A DNA stretch of 64,000 nt from Parascedosporium putredinis. Its lineage: Eukaryota; Ascomycota; Sordariomycetes; Microascales; Microascaceae. A program made the translations under genes and the position numbers. Below, piece after piece: positions 13,296 to 25,650 of this stretch (positions within the stretch are counted from its first letter, which is position 1; every line of letters starts with the position of its first letter). The notes below the pieces were generated by a model that was not told where the DNA came from, searched no databases, and worked only from the letters and a program-made list of their open reading frames with translations. Location: contig CASHTG010000020.1 in NCBI GenBank assembly GCA_949357655.1, positions 806,001 to 870,000 on the forward strand, read 5' to 3'.

Positions 13296-14642
13296 ATAGG
13301 CCATGCGACGGGGAATTCCCCGAGTCTGGCCTCATCACTGGAGACTGAAAACTACAACATGACATGGCGGATCAATGGACAAATCGGCGGGTGATGTGTG
13401 CGAATGAGGACGAGGACAGAAATTGTCTCTTTTCCTTGGGCGTCTCACCACATCCTTCGACTCTCCAAACTCACTGATCTAGCCTTTCTTTGTCCTCTTT
13501 CCTATTTACTTTCCTCCTTTGCTATTTTCTTCCCCTTGATTTTGTTTTTTCTGAGGCTTTGGTCACCTTTTCTAGGTTGCTAATGTGTTCTCTTTCGTTT
13601 GGTTGGTTTGGATTACTACGAAAATTCGGTGTGTCCCGATCTCCCTGCACTTTTCTCTCTTCATCTCGAGCTCGCGGAAGTCAGGGGGTCGGGGCAGGTG
13701 TTGCCTTGGAAAGGTGTTTCTGCCTCGTCGGGGAGTTTTGATTCTTGGGAGGGGGTTCTCTTTTTGTTGTTTTTTGTTTTTTCCCTTTTCTTTTCCTCTT
13801 TGATACCTTTTATATTTATCAATATTGGGTCTGCAACTGCGTTTTAAGCGCTTATTCTCCTTTACCCTTGCCCTGTGTTGGTGCCGAACAAGTCGTCTGG
13901 AAATCTGTGCGGTGGACCAGAGCGGACCGAACTAGGTCTGGCTGTGGCTCCGGGCGCCGGGCGCCGGTGCGGCACGGAGCGGGAAGTCGCTGCATGACAT
14001 CTTTTTCTTTTGTTCTTGCCCGTTATCTAGCGAATGCCCGGCTGGTGAGCGTAGAATTCCGAATCAAGCCTAGGTATCTCTTTAAATATGCTATTTCAAT
14101 GAAGAAGGTCGTGCCGGAGCCCCGTGCCTTTTCATGCCTAACGTGAATAATGAAAGGCCTTTACCTTTGCCTTTACCATACCATACCTTGCTTGCGGGAC
14201 AGTATCCATTGGGTTGATGTGCTAAGCTCCGACGCTAATGACGTGTGTAAAGCAAGCCAAACCAAGCCAAACCCCGCCCAAAAGAAAAAAAGAAAAAAGG
14301 GCAAGGGAACTTGGCCGCTACTTCAAGCAAGCCAAGGTGGCTTGGAAGCGGCTTGGAAGCACGTGGATTGTTTCGACATTGCCGCCTCGCAAACAAGCCA
14401 TTCTTACTCGTCGAAGTTCGAACGGGTGTTAGCATCCAAGTACAATGAGATCAAAAGTGGCAACGTTCTTCTGTCTGCAGCGGGATTTTGCAATCGTATT
14501 CACAACGCCGTTGGGTAGAAGCTGTTTACAAGCCAAACATGCACATCAATAAGGTGCACGGTGTAGAAAATAGAAATGCGGGACCCCTTCTTTGACGGAC
14601 CTGGCAAGCCCGATACCAACAAGCCTGATACCAAACTATAGA
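13296..14642. other. intergenic
   Basis: T-rich downstream region of the zinc-finger gene followed by sequence without recognisable coding structure. Nothing supportable. Confidence 0.5.
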
Positions 14643-16740
14643 TTAAAATTTCCCTGGGTCGAATTTTGACCTAAAGCCCCATCCGGAGGGTGTGAGTTCC
14701 TCGAAGAAAACCCTAACCTTGTCCAGCTCGTCCCCACCCCGCTGTTGCTGCTGCTGTCGAATGCTGCCGGAAGCTGGTGGGGATGTTTTGAGGAAATTTC
14801 CGCGACTCCCTGAGTCGCTGGCGCTGCGGGCGGCGCCGATATGGAAGAAGGGGTTGGGCGAGGAGCCGTTTGGGTGGTCGAGCTTGGTGGAGATGGCTTT
14901 CTTGGGGGTGGGGCTCGGACATGGGGATGCGTCGTCGACGGCCTTTTGCCGGACACTTTTTAACAAGGGGGAGACGGTGTAAGCCTTCACGATAGAGGGT
15001 GACCCGCCATGGGACAATTGTTGGACGACTATTATTCCTTCTCTGCTTTATGTGGGAAATCGCGTACGTCGAAATGGGATAGTTTCTCCTCGTTTCCTGG
15101 TATCGACATGGTCTGCATATGTAGGGTAAGAAAACGATCCTGTCATTTTTGGCGAGGGCGGCTTCGATGGCATTACCTGGCCAAAAGTGAGCCAGCATCT
15201 TCTCCTCAAGAGGACCTAGCGATGGCATATCAAGAAGCGGATGATTCGAGACTCGAAGACAGGCATAACTCAAGCTACATACTCTGCGTCAATGTTGACC
15301 TTATTTTCCCATTATCGTACGTTTTGAACTTTGACCTAGGGCCAACGGGCAGGGCCATGCTGACCATGGCGGTGCCGTGGTCGTTGGAGGGCGGATTTAT
15401 CCTCGCAATATCGCGGAAATAGAAACTCTTGCTATCAAGAACTCTGTGGGCTAGACTCGCGTCAAAAAGGACGACTTCATTGTCAGTCAAGGCCACCACG
15501 ACTTCGTCCTTGATCCCTTCTGGGGTGTCCTTGTTCTGCCCCGACGGTAGGAAATCACGGACCGTCCCCTCCCGACATGGTACCATCTCGCGGGCGAACT
15601 CTCTTGTAGACTCTAGCTAGCAGTGGGAATTGATGCTCTTCGCGGTGGTGTTGCCAGCGGTGAAATCTGGCAAGTTGCTAGACGCAGATCAGGTTCCTCG
15701 TCCGACGCCAGCAACACTTGGACAAGCTTAAGCAAAGAACGAAAACCAGAGGCCCCTTTTTCTCCTTCGGTACTAGTTATTTAGATTTGGGTCAATCTCC
15801 TTGGGGTTCTCATTAACCGTGTTCTGAAGCAGCTTATCCTCTCATTCATCGAGGCGGGATGCCGGACATGTTTCGAAGCTCGCAGGTCGTCGGTGCGAGG
15901 CGGCAACCCAAACCGCCATAAAGTAATTCTCCGAAACCCTAAGTTCAATGTGAAGGAACATCTCTAGGTCCAGAGAGATCTTTCCCTAGCCCCAACGCTC
16001 AATTGCGAACCGATTCGGGGCATCCCAGATGGCTTGATCCCCGTGCGCTTCTCGCTGCCGTACTAAACCTCCTGGACGGAGAGTGTGATGGTGCGGAGCA
16101 TGCCTTTGGCGTACTACCAGTCTAGAAATACTTCATGCCTTTGTGACTACGAATTATCAGGGCTGGCTGGTCCTACAAATTGGGTGCTTGCGGCTCGATT
16201 TTGTATGCGTAGAGTTTCCTTCCTCTAAAGGCAGGTGCGAATACACGACTGAGGGCTAGCGACGACTAAAGTAGACTTGGCTTGACGGTCAAACCCATCA
16301 ACGATGGTAAGACCTATGGAAAGGGAAGGAATAACCAAACTTCTCCTTTCTAGCCCATGATATGTCTCACTGGTCGAGGTTAGCAAGACAGTGGCAATAC
16401 AGGAGAGTGGACGTGACGGACTTGGGGTAAAAAGTGGATATGAGAGTATCGCGCGATGAGCGATGGCGAGCACAAGACGAGGGTGGCAGAAGATCTTGGT
16501 TTGGAAGGCTTGACCGGATTATAGAAAGTAGTTCGCAGTCGCCGTCCAGAATCAGTTCACGGTCCAATCTATTGGTCTTGATTTTTGTTGAAAAGTCAAG
16601 GCTAGATCGAGACGCTGCCGCCGCATCTCGGCCTCTTCTGTTGCTTTGTCCAAATATCTCAGCCGGCATCAATTGCCTGCCACCGCCAGCTCTACTGGGT
16701 TTGCACAAGATGGCATCGAGAAGATGAGCCAAGATCGGAA
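14643..16740 (-). CDS. unidentified, heavily interrupted protein-coding region
   Basis: No family recognised. The minus strand carries a series of protein-like segments that do not form one open frame: RYLDKATEEAEMRRQRL (about 16620), IVDGFDRQAKSTLVVASP (about 16280), AIWDAPNRFAIERWG (about 16020), FLHIELRVSENYFMAVWVAA (about 15940), EDKLLQNTVNENPKEIDPN (about 15820), LLKLVQVLLASDEEPDLRL (about 15700), then a clean frame from 15586 to 15275 (EVVVALTDNEVVLFDASL) and a disordered Ser/Pro/Gln-rich tail ending at 14643. Some breaks look like introns (GTATGT at about 15267); others look like the single-base losses seen elsewhere. It may be an intact large gene damaged by assembly errors, or a real pseudogene. 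Exon limits not resolved. Confidence 0.45.
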
Positions 16741-17792
16741 TCTAGTGAGTACACGTTTGTCCTCATCATCTGTTTCCGGTGCATTTATTTCTCGGTTTGC
16801 AGAGCCAGGTTTGTGTGCAAGAGAGTTATGCCTGGTATGGATAGAGTATACGGGCTGACTGAAGCTCGCAGTTTCTAGAAATTCACTCTAGCAGCAGAGA
16901 AATTACATTTTATATTCCGTTAAGTCAAATATTGGTAACTACAGTGAGAGACTAAATCTCCGTCGCCAAACCGGCTCGTCAGCCATCGGATGCAAGTTGC
17001 GCAGAGGGGAAAGTCGTTGACGCGCGTCCTGGGGAGATGATAGAGGGGGCATAGCACAGCGCCACTCTTACGATCCTTTTTCGCTGTGCTCCAATGCAAG
17101 CCAAGAGGTGAAAGGCAGCGTCAAGTTGAAGACAAGTGGGTTGTGTCGGGATCAGCGGCTTTCACACACAAGCTAGACTCTTGGCGAATTTTTTTCCTCT
17201 GGAAGAATCCTCCCAGCTTTGCCAAAAAGACCAAGTGACCTGCTGTTTGCCCTCAGTTGACCTTTCTCTTGATCGTCATGGAGCGAATCAGCACCTTCAA
17301 ACAACCGGCCTGGGCATTCTAGATCGGTGTCAGACGAGGACTGGAGGGCAAGTCCACTAGACTCATTGCTGGCCATCAATGTAGTGTAGATGTTTCACAT
17401 GCAATATTGAAATAATGCTGGGGCGGCTCTTGTCCCACTGTTTTTTGTTCAGTTTTCAACGTTCAATGCGTTGGAGGCTAGGCATGGCGTGAGCTGTAGA
17501 AATAGCTTCTCAACCGATGATCAATTCCTCTCTTTGCCCACTTCATCTTGACTTTTTATTGAATCCATCCAACACTCCTTCAGGCGATCGCATCTTCTTC
17601 CAAGGCGCAATTGAGCCCTTACCCCACCCCAAACGCAGGGAAAGCGCTGCTTCGTCTCAGTCAATAACTTACCCCCACTTCCTTCCCATCTTGCTCTCCC
17701 CCAAAGTTGGACCTTGAACCTCAACTTCACGAGAACATCATCTTGCGACGCCGGCGTTAACCTCAACGAAATAATCGACATCGCAAGTTACA
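16741..17792 (+). promoter_or_regulatory. intergenic, upstream region of the Sro7-like gene
   Basis: No gene recognised. The last 250 bp are pyrimidine-rich on the plus strand (many CTT/CCC stretches), consistent with a leader for the gene starting at 17793. No defined promoter element identified. Confidence 0.35.
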
Positions 17793-20700
17793 ATGGCTGG
17801 CTTCCTCCGTAGCAAGCAGACAGGCATGCAGAAAGACCTGTCTGCCAGCATCGCTTCCACAGATTTCAACCCAGACGACCTAGCTCGATATGGAATTAAT
17901 TCTCAGATCAGGTAAGGCTGGCGAAGCTACCCTCTATCATCCCTCCCTTCCCTGCGTGCCGTCGCGCGCACGCTGCACCACCCCGCTCGCAGGGCAAAAA
18001 TTATCGTGACGTCAACGAGGCTGACCACGTTGGCCGGTGTCGCGAACTCGCGTCCGTCGCCCCTCGGAAAACAATTACAGCTGCCTTGCCTATGACCCTG
18101 TACAATCGCTTTTAGCGGTCGGAACAAACGAGAGTAAATTCGGCGACGGAAAGATTTACATTTTTGGCCAGCGCCGCGTGCAAAGACCCTCGAACCCGCC
18201 AAACCCACGTCCTTTCGGTCGCTACATTTTACCGGCAACAAACTGGTGAGCCTCGACAGCCGAAACGATCTCACGATATGGGACCTGGATTCGGCGAAGC
18301 GGACCGGCGGCGGAATGGTGCCCGGTGGCGCGGTGTGCATCACCACGGACCCCATGCTCGACTGGGCCATGCTGGCCCTGACTAGCGGCGAGATACTAGC
18401 ATTCGACCTAGACAGGGAGAGAGTTGCTAAGGGATTCCGGCTGCCAAATTTTTGGAAGGAAAAGGACCCCCATGCGAGGCAGGTCCAGATCGTCGACGTT
18501 TCCTTCCACCCCAAGGATATTGGCAAGCTTTTGATCTCGTACACCCACGGTGCCGTCATTTACTCGATCAAGCAAGCGCAGGCGCAGCACTTTTTCGAGT
18601 ATAAGCTACCCCCGGCGCTCCCGGCGGAAAGGCGTTCGCGGTTGATACTACGAGAACACCCCGGTTGACACACGCCCAGTGGCATCCGTCGGGCACTTTT
18701 GTCCTTACCGCGCATGAGGACGGAAGCCTGGTCTTCTGGGACACCAAAGAGGGCAAGCTACTGATGGCGAGGACGTTGATGGATATGAGGGTCGATCAAC
18801 CGTCGAGGCACCAAGTAGCGCCTAGAATGGTTACCCCTTTTACTAAAATTTCGTGGTGCTGCAAAGAGAACGCCGACGATACCGGCCTCTTGATTGCGGG
18901 CGGACAGGCTCCCGAGGATCCTTCTCAAGGCCTAACATTTATCGAGCTGGGCCCTACTCCCATATATGCGACTTCGTCGTGGCAGATCCTTTCCGAACAC
19001 TTTGCCGGGAAGAGGCAGATTTGCCTGCCGCTGCCGCCTGGTGTACAGGTCGACGACTACCAGCTCATCCCCGCTCCTCGCCCCATCTTGGTGGAGCACA
19101 TGATCCTATCGCCGTCATCTCGCTCCTGACTTCGGGCGAGCTCATCACGTTGAGCTTCCCCTCGGGTCACCAGATCTCACCCACGAACCAGCTTCACCCT
19201 TCGCTGTCGTTTGTGCATCCGTTTGCCACCAAGGTAGAAGCCACTACACTCGAACGAACGCGATGGCTGGGGATGGTGGAAACGAGGAACCAGGGCGAGC
19301 TGATCCTAACAGGAGGTGCCGAGGCCCAGAAGCCCAAGAGAAAGTATGAGAACAGGACAATTTTGCAAGTCGCGCATGCCGACGGCACAATTCGCATCTG
19401 GGATTCTGGTCATGGAGATGATATCGAGAACGACGCACAATTACAGGTCGACGTTGCTCGGGCAGTTTCGCGGTATGATAGCGTGGAAATTAGCGCCATG
19501 AGCATGGCCCCAAGTACTGGAGAATTTGCTGCCGGTACCTCGGCCGGTGAGGTTGTCGTCTACCGTTGGGGCCCTAACCAGGCGTACGGTCGCGATCATG
19601 CCCAGCCTCATGATCCGAACCCTGGCGGCCTTACAGATATTACCTCTCGCGCTGAGCCTCCGTTGAAGACCGGTCTCCAGCCCTACACACTATACGAGAT
19701 GGCCAAGGGTCCCATTACGGCGCTTAACGTGTCCGACATTGGCTTCGTTGCTGTTGGATCCCAAGGCGGCTTCTTCAGCATCCTTGACCTCCGCGGCCCT
19801 GTCATAATTTTCCAGGCCTCGCTCTCTGAATTTGCGCGGACTGAAAAGCGCTCATCCTTCCTCAAAGGCCTCCGCGAAACGTCTGGACAGCAGGAGTGGC
19901 CGGTTCAGATCAAGTTTGGTGTCATGACGCTGGAAGGCGATAACTACTCGAGCATTGCGTGCTTTGTGGGCACGAACACTGGCAAAGTCATCACATTCAA
20001 ACTCCTGCCCGCAGGGGAGGGCTACACGGTCAAAGTTGCGGGCGTGGTGGATCTAGGGTCACCCATCGTCGCCATCTGCCCCATCGTTGCTGATACGGGG
20101 AAGCCGGCTGTCGCCACCGGTCCGATTGTTGCCGGACTTAGGGGTGGTCAGCAAGTTAACGGAATTTTGGTCGTTGGTAAGTAGTGCACTGATTTTTCTC
20201 ACGGGCGAACTGGAATGCATAGATGGACTGTGGTTTCTAACTTCTTTTTTTCTCTAGTCACGCAAACCGAGATTCGCGTCTTCAAACCGGCAACTGCAAA
20301 GGGTGCTTCTAAGTCGTTTGACGACATTCTTTGCGATGCCGCGGCGGTGACGGAGCTGGATTATCGTGGTACGGTGGTAGTGGGCGTATTCGGGGATGGC
20401 TCCACACGCGCCTTCAGCATCCCGGCCCTCAAGGAACTCGCGAGCGCCCCCTACCCATCATCGACTCGACTCGCAGGTCAGATACCATTGTAACCGAAAA
20501 TGGCTACGTCTTTGGCTGGCACGGACCAAGCGAACTCGCCCTGTTCCATGTCTGGGGCCTAGGTGACGCCCTCGCGAATTCGGCCGACATCATCATCAAC
20601 CCCGAGCTGATGGTGCCCCCTCGCCCCACTATCTCCAATCTGCAGTGGATCTCGGGTACCCAATACGTCTCGCCAACCGATCTCGATCTCTTGATCGGAG

Positions 20701-21002
20701 GTCCCGATAGGCCGCCAAGCAAACGCATGCTGGAGGCGGCGGCGGCGGAGCAGAGGGCCATGAGGTTAGCGAATGTCTCGGGGAACGCTGGGCAAGGAAG
20801 TGCCGCAGGCGGTAGCCAAGAAGGTTGGGGCGAGTACCTGACGCGGCAGCTCAACGAGCGGACCGAGAAGCTGAACATCATGGGAGATAACATGGATAAG
20901 CTACAGGACGCGAGTCAGGGCTGGGCCGACGATGTGAGCAAGGTGGTTAAGAAGCAACAGAGAAATATGCTGCTTGGTGGGCTCAAGGGCAAATTTTTGT
21001 GA
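17793..21002 (+). CDS. Sro7/Lgl/tomosyn-family exocytosis regulator
   Basis: WD40-repeat protein that binds plasma-membrane SNAREs and regulates polarised secretion. Exons 17793-17911, 18081-20176, 20258-21002, which give 987 residues after four single-base corrections. Segments include CLAYDPVQSLLAVGTNESKF, LVSLDSRNDLTIWDLD, HPSGTFVLTAHEDGSLVFWD and TIRIWDSGHGDD (beta-propeller blades), then the Lgl-type region ELITLSFPSGHQISP. The C-terminus (LNERTEKLNIMGDNMDKL, about 20850-20950) resembles an R-SNARE helix, with Arg of NERTEKL at the expected zero layer. This makes it tomosyn-like rather than a yeast Sro7 lacking that coil. Frame breaks at about 18185 (A run), 18627, 19072 and 20447 (C runs). 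Acts in the cytosol and at sites of hyphal tip secretion by family analogy. Confidence 0.92.
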
Positions 21003-21319
21003 ACAAGTTTCTGTTTTGGAAATATTCCTTCATTCTTTCCCGTTGGGGGTTTGATTAGTTAGACCTAGTGAATCTTCTTTCATCATGGATTACATCAATG
21101 TAACGCCTGTATATGTATGTAACGCCGTTTCCACTCTCCATAGTAACTTGGGAGACCTGCAAAAAAGGACAAGAAAAGAAAATACAAAAATAAGTGGGAA
21201 TAGCAACCCCTTCGGGACCTTTTGCCTTTGTTTTACACATGTACCACCCTCTCGCTCAAGAGGGTACGTATCGACATATAACTCATAAATCATACGAAAG
21301 CCGTGACAAAAGGGCTGCC
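21003..21319. other. convergent 3' region
   Basis: Short spacer between two convergent genes. T-rich downstream of 21003. Nothing else supportable. Confidence 0.5.
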
Positions 21320-22329
21320 TTAGAATGGGTGGTCGCCGAGATTTGCAAGCACGACGTTGTCGAACCACGCATCGTCGAAACCCTCGGGCGTCGGGCGCGC
21401 GGGGGCCCCCACCGCTTGCCGAGCCACGAGGCCTGCCTATCGAGGGCGTCGAAGAAGACGTCGGCGACGGCGGAGTCCCTAAAGTCGAGGCGGTGGCCGC
21501 AGCGGCGCCAGAGGACGTCGCGGGCGGAGGGGTGCTCGGCGCAGCAGGAACCCCAGCAGTCGGCGAGGCGGTCGAGGACGGGGACGTGAGGGTTGGCGCG
21601 GCGGGAGCGGTCGATGATGGTGGCGATGGTGGGGAGGGCGACTTCGTGGAAGACGCCAAAGGAGGCGAAGATGCGGGCGAGGAGGATGAAGTCGGGGAAG
21701 AAGCGGCGGGGGATGTAGTAGATGTCGCTCCAGCCGACGCACCACTCGCCGGGGATGACGGAGTAGGTGGGGCGGGCGTCGTTGTCGCCCTTGTCATCGT
21801 GGGAAGAAGGGAGGTTGGCGACGACGTCGGCGGCGACGAGGGCGGCCTTGTGGATGTCCGAGGACCAGCCCCACCAGTTGTAGTCGGCGGTGTCGTTCAT
21901 GCACATGAAGTTGGGTCCGCCGCCGTCGGGCGGGGCGACATCGAGGGTGTCGGGGAACCAGATGTGGGACGGGTCGAGGCCGGAGGAGGAGGAGGAGAAG
22001 GCGAGGGGGTGGATCCAGGCGTCGAAGTGGTAGTAGAGGAGGCCGGAGACGTCGTCGGGGTGGTGGTCGAGGAGGAGTTTCATGGTGCGGGCGACTTGGG
22101 CGTAGGCGGTGTAGGCGTCGTCGTGCTGGTCGTGGGTGAGGTTGTGGAAGGACGGGTCGTCGGCGTGGGCGGGGAGGGAGCCGGGCATGGAGAGGTGTAG
22201 GGTGTGGAAGAAGGGGCGGTATTTTTGGACGAGGGGGATGCGTTCGGGGAGGGGGTGTTCCAGCGGACGAGGGCGAGGGTGTTTTGGAAGGGGGATTGTA
22301 TGAGGGCGGAGGGGTCTTGGTCGGTGGGA

Positions 22330-22360
<31 letters not shown>

Positions 22361-24045
22361 GGAGCGCGGGTGCGGGTGGAAGATGGGTGTTGGGGAGCTT
22401 GGCGTCGAGCATGGTGACGAAGGCGACGACGGTGATGGTGACAAAGGTTGCGGATGCGAGGACGGTCTTGTTGTGGAGCTGAGGATGGAAGAATTGTTTA
22501 GCCTGCGTCGTCAAGGAGAGAAAGAGAGAAGGGAGAGGGGCTAACTTACTCGGAGGACGGCGGCAAACTTTTGAAGGAGGGTCCTTGGTTTCGCCGGGGA
22601 GGTCTGATCGGGTTGGGGGCTCTTGGGCGGTGGGTTGTCCATGTAGAGCCAGGATGCGACAAAGACGATGAGGGTTCCGGGGATGAGGAGACCGCCCATG
22701 GGGGCGTCGAAGAGGAGGGGAGAGACGTAGAGCAGGATGGCGGTAGCAATGGCCGAGGCGAAGCACTTGATGATGGCGTCCGCGTCTGAGGAAGGGACAA
22801 GTCATGCGTTAGTTAGGCGGGAGAGGAGCTTTGGGATCTGAAGAGAGAAAAGTAGGAGAAGGAGAAGCGTGAGGATGAAGGGCTTACACTTGTAGACGGC
22901 AGTGATGGCTAGGCCGATCAAGACATTATTGACAATGACCATGACGGCGCCAAAGGAGTTGTAGCCGTCAAGGAAGCCGGGCTCGTCGCTTTTGAAGGCG
23001 CGCACGACGACGTGGGAGGCCAAGTTGACGACGACGCCGGCGAGGTAAAGCGTCATGTTGCCGGCGTGCAGGCTCGCGCCGTCGGCCTTGAGGAGGGCCT
23101 GGTTGTACACGCCGGCGGCGGCGCCGAGGAAGACTTGGAAGAAGAGGAGGAGGTAGGTGCCGAGGGGGTAGGTCGTGCCCTTTTGGGGATCGTACTGCGT
23201 GGTCGCGAGGCCGCATACCTGGAAGACGATGGCGATCCACTGCAGCTTGGAGATGTTGGTGCCGAGGGTGGCGGTCATGACGAGGGCAGTGATGAAGGTT
23301 ACGCCGCTCCTGGTGAGCTGGATGGTGCCGGGGTCGGCGACTTTGTAGATGACGAAGATCTGGGGTTGTTTTGTTTTAGTCTCATTCTCTCTCTCATTCC
23401 TTTACTCGAGTAGCTGGGGATTACTCTGGGGTAGCTGGGGATTACTCTGGGGGTAGGGGGATGAAATTGAAGGAGCACGGGACGGGCAGAGACGACGACT
23501 TACTAGGTTGTTGATGAGCACGTAAAAGAGCGCTAGCTTACAGAATCCATACCGCACGTCGGTCGTCAACTCGCCCCGAACGTAGGCCCAGTACGCTCTC
23601 GGGGCCAACATCGACACCGACCTGTCTCTTTGGTTCGCTCCAAGCCCGTGATCCTCTTGAAAATCGGAACGAGTTCCCTCTTCAGCCCTCTTCTCCTCGA
23701 GGCTATCTCGCGTGCCTGTCACGGAGGATTCGGCGCCGGAGATGGGGGCGTACGACGACGCACGGGTCCCTCGAGAGGACGGGGGTGTTCCATCGGCAGC
23801 ACGAACGCGGCACTCATTGTAAAAGAAGAGGGACGAGAGTAGCAGCTTGAGGAACTCGGAGATGGTGATGGAGGCCGAGGGGAAAAGGCGTAGCTTCCGC
23901 CGCTTTGGGAGGCCTTGATGATGATGCCAATGCCGACCTGAATGACGACGAGGGCGAGTGCGGCGGCATAGGCGGCGTGGGAGGGCCCGCGGGGGAGGAG
24001 CGAGAGGGGCTTGAGGAGGCAGGAGAGGAAGCTGAGGCGAGGCAT
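21320..24045 (-). CDS. nucleotide-sugar transporter fused to a predicted lumenal domain
   Basis: Exons (minus): 24045-23504, 23359-22888, 22785-22550, 22502-21320; with three single-base corrections they give 811 residues in one frame. Residues 1 to about 405 are a UDP-galactose/CMP-sialic-acid-type Golgi transporter: GIIIKASQSGG, ADPGTIQLTRSGVTFITALV, GVYNQALLK, NVLIGLAITAVYKYADA and FVASWLYMDNPPPK. Exon 4 adds a further hydrophobic helix (TVLASATFVTITVVAFVTML), a poly-Ala stretch, and an unknown domain of about 330 residues with YYHFDAWIHP, MNDTADYNWWGW, GWSDIYYIPRRFF and LADCWGSCC. An extra helix would place it in the Golgi lumen, so I infer a glycosyltransferase-like role, unproven. Retaining the 47-bp last intron gives a stop three codons in and a plain 419-residue transporter. 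Frame breaks near 23882, 22255 and 21405. Confidence 0.85.
22330..22360. repeat. GCG/GCC trinucleotide repeat coding poly-Ala
   Basis: About ten tandem GCG triplets on the plus strand, read on the minus strand as a run of Ala between the extra helix and the lumenal domain of the transporter fusion. Likely length-variable. Confidence 0.85.
23411..23452. repeat. 21-bp tandem duplication in an intron
   Basis: Two adjacent copies of a 21-base unit beginning TAGCTGGGGATTACTC, inside the first intron (23360-23503) of the transporter gene. Confidence 0.8.
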
Positions 24046-25650
24046 TGTCGTGCTTGGCAACGTCCACCGAGGTGCACGCCAACGCCGCATTGATGTGGAC
24101 ACTTGGAAACCCCTAGGTGATGCTGTGATTTATGGAAGGTTAGCCGTCGCTGCCATTGAAGCAAACGAGGGTGATTCGGCTGAGGCGTCGCTGATTTTTT
24201 CGATCGTGAAGGAGCTCTCTAATAAAGGGTGCTTTGCCAATCACGAACAACAAACGCGGCAAGGCAGGGCGTTGCTGTCCCGCCAAAGTCAACACGCCAA
24301 AGTCAACAATGATTTTGCGCATCCTTCGATCCTACGCGGATTAATCTCAGTGCTTCCCGTGCTGCATCCAATGCTACGCCGACTGTTGACGCCCTGGCAG
24401 ATCACTCCCATTCGTAGACACTGGACCCTGCACTGCTTACTGTTTTCCAATTTGATGTTGCCCAGTATTACAGTTGCGATGCACGCAAGCACTCCCGCGC
24501 TAATAACCCCGCACCCTTGGCCGTAGCCCATTCAGTTGAACCCCGATTTATGGTCAATGCTTTGGAAGCTGAAGCGGATCTCAACATTTGCCCTACAAGG
24601 CAAGCGCCAATCTCTTGAGACACTGCCCCCGCCTTCCCTTCTAGTGCCATTGATGCCCGCCTTCTGTGGGGGTTGTTGACTTGGCTTTTGTGTCGACGCC
24701 ATTCACCGCGTTTTGTGCGACTCGCATTGATTCTCCCGCCTTGTCCGCTAGCTAGTTTCTCCGCATCCTTATCCTTCGAGGCCATGGGGCTACTGGCCCA
24801 TAACATTGAAATAAGCAAGCAGATTTGGCGTTTTCGAGGATCGAGCTGGTTATCGCCAAGCGAATGAACCTTCGGCCGGCAACGTGGGACTCGGAGGCGT
24901 TCAGGACCACCTCCACGGCTTTAGCATACGCAGTCTGGGAGATGATCGAACCGAGACGCTAGTGCTGATTGATACCACCGTCGCGGTAATAGAGAGTAGA
25001 CGCGTGAGAATCGATGTGCAATACGGCTCCCTCGGAATGAGTAGTATTTGCCCAGGGCAAGCTACCAAGCAGGCTCCAGGCTTCTCCAAATCTTCCCTCT
25101 CGGAACAAGCGACGGAGCAAACCCCTGTCAACCCCACCAAATGGCAACTTGCCGTTGCACTTTGTGATTTGAAAACGTGCACGTGTTTTGGCGCGCCATG
25201 ATGTTCAGTTTTTGGTTCGAGGAAACCGATCGTCCGTGTTCACATGCAGCATGTGCACGCCAGTCCCAAGATCCCGCCTCTTTGGTACAGCCCGCCAAGA
25301 TTCTATTTGCTCTCTTTACATTGATGCATTGTATTTCTGCAGCATCTCGCTCCTACAGACGACGAGGCGGGTCGGTTTTCTCGCTCAGGGGTGCCTTTGA
25401 CTCGACGTGACAGACCTCAGCCAGGTTCTTCAAGCGTGGACCGTCGTCCTCGTTCTTTTCTTTTCTTGAGAACTCATACGGACGCCCACGTCGGGGCGGA
25501 AAGATATGCTTAGCCATACTATTATAGAATCCCTGCATCTCCCCCTTTCTACCAGTTGTTGCGCAGCCCCACGCTATGCCACATGACGCATCCACACTCT
25601 GCCCCGAGCCGGCGACGGCTTGCAAGGGCCCTGAGGTAGCCCCGGGATCA
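24046..25650. promoter_or_regulatory. divergent intergenic region
   Basis: 1.6 kb between the start of the transporter fusion (minus) and the start of the three-domain enzyme (plus); it probably holds both promoters. No coding structure, no clear TATA box and no repeat was recognised. Confidence 0.4.

Noticed and set aside
21325..22200. 291-residue plus-strand frame rich in Gly, Glu and Val (GEEDEVGEEAAGD)
   Set aside because: It is the shadow of the minus-strand fusion gene, whose exons carry recognisable transporter and membrane sequence. Its low-complexity composition arises from GC-biased third positions.
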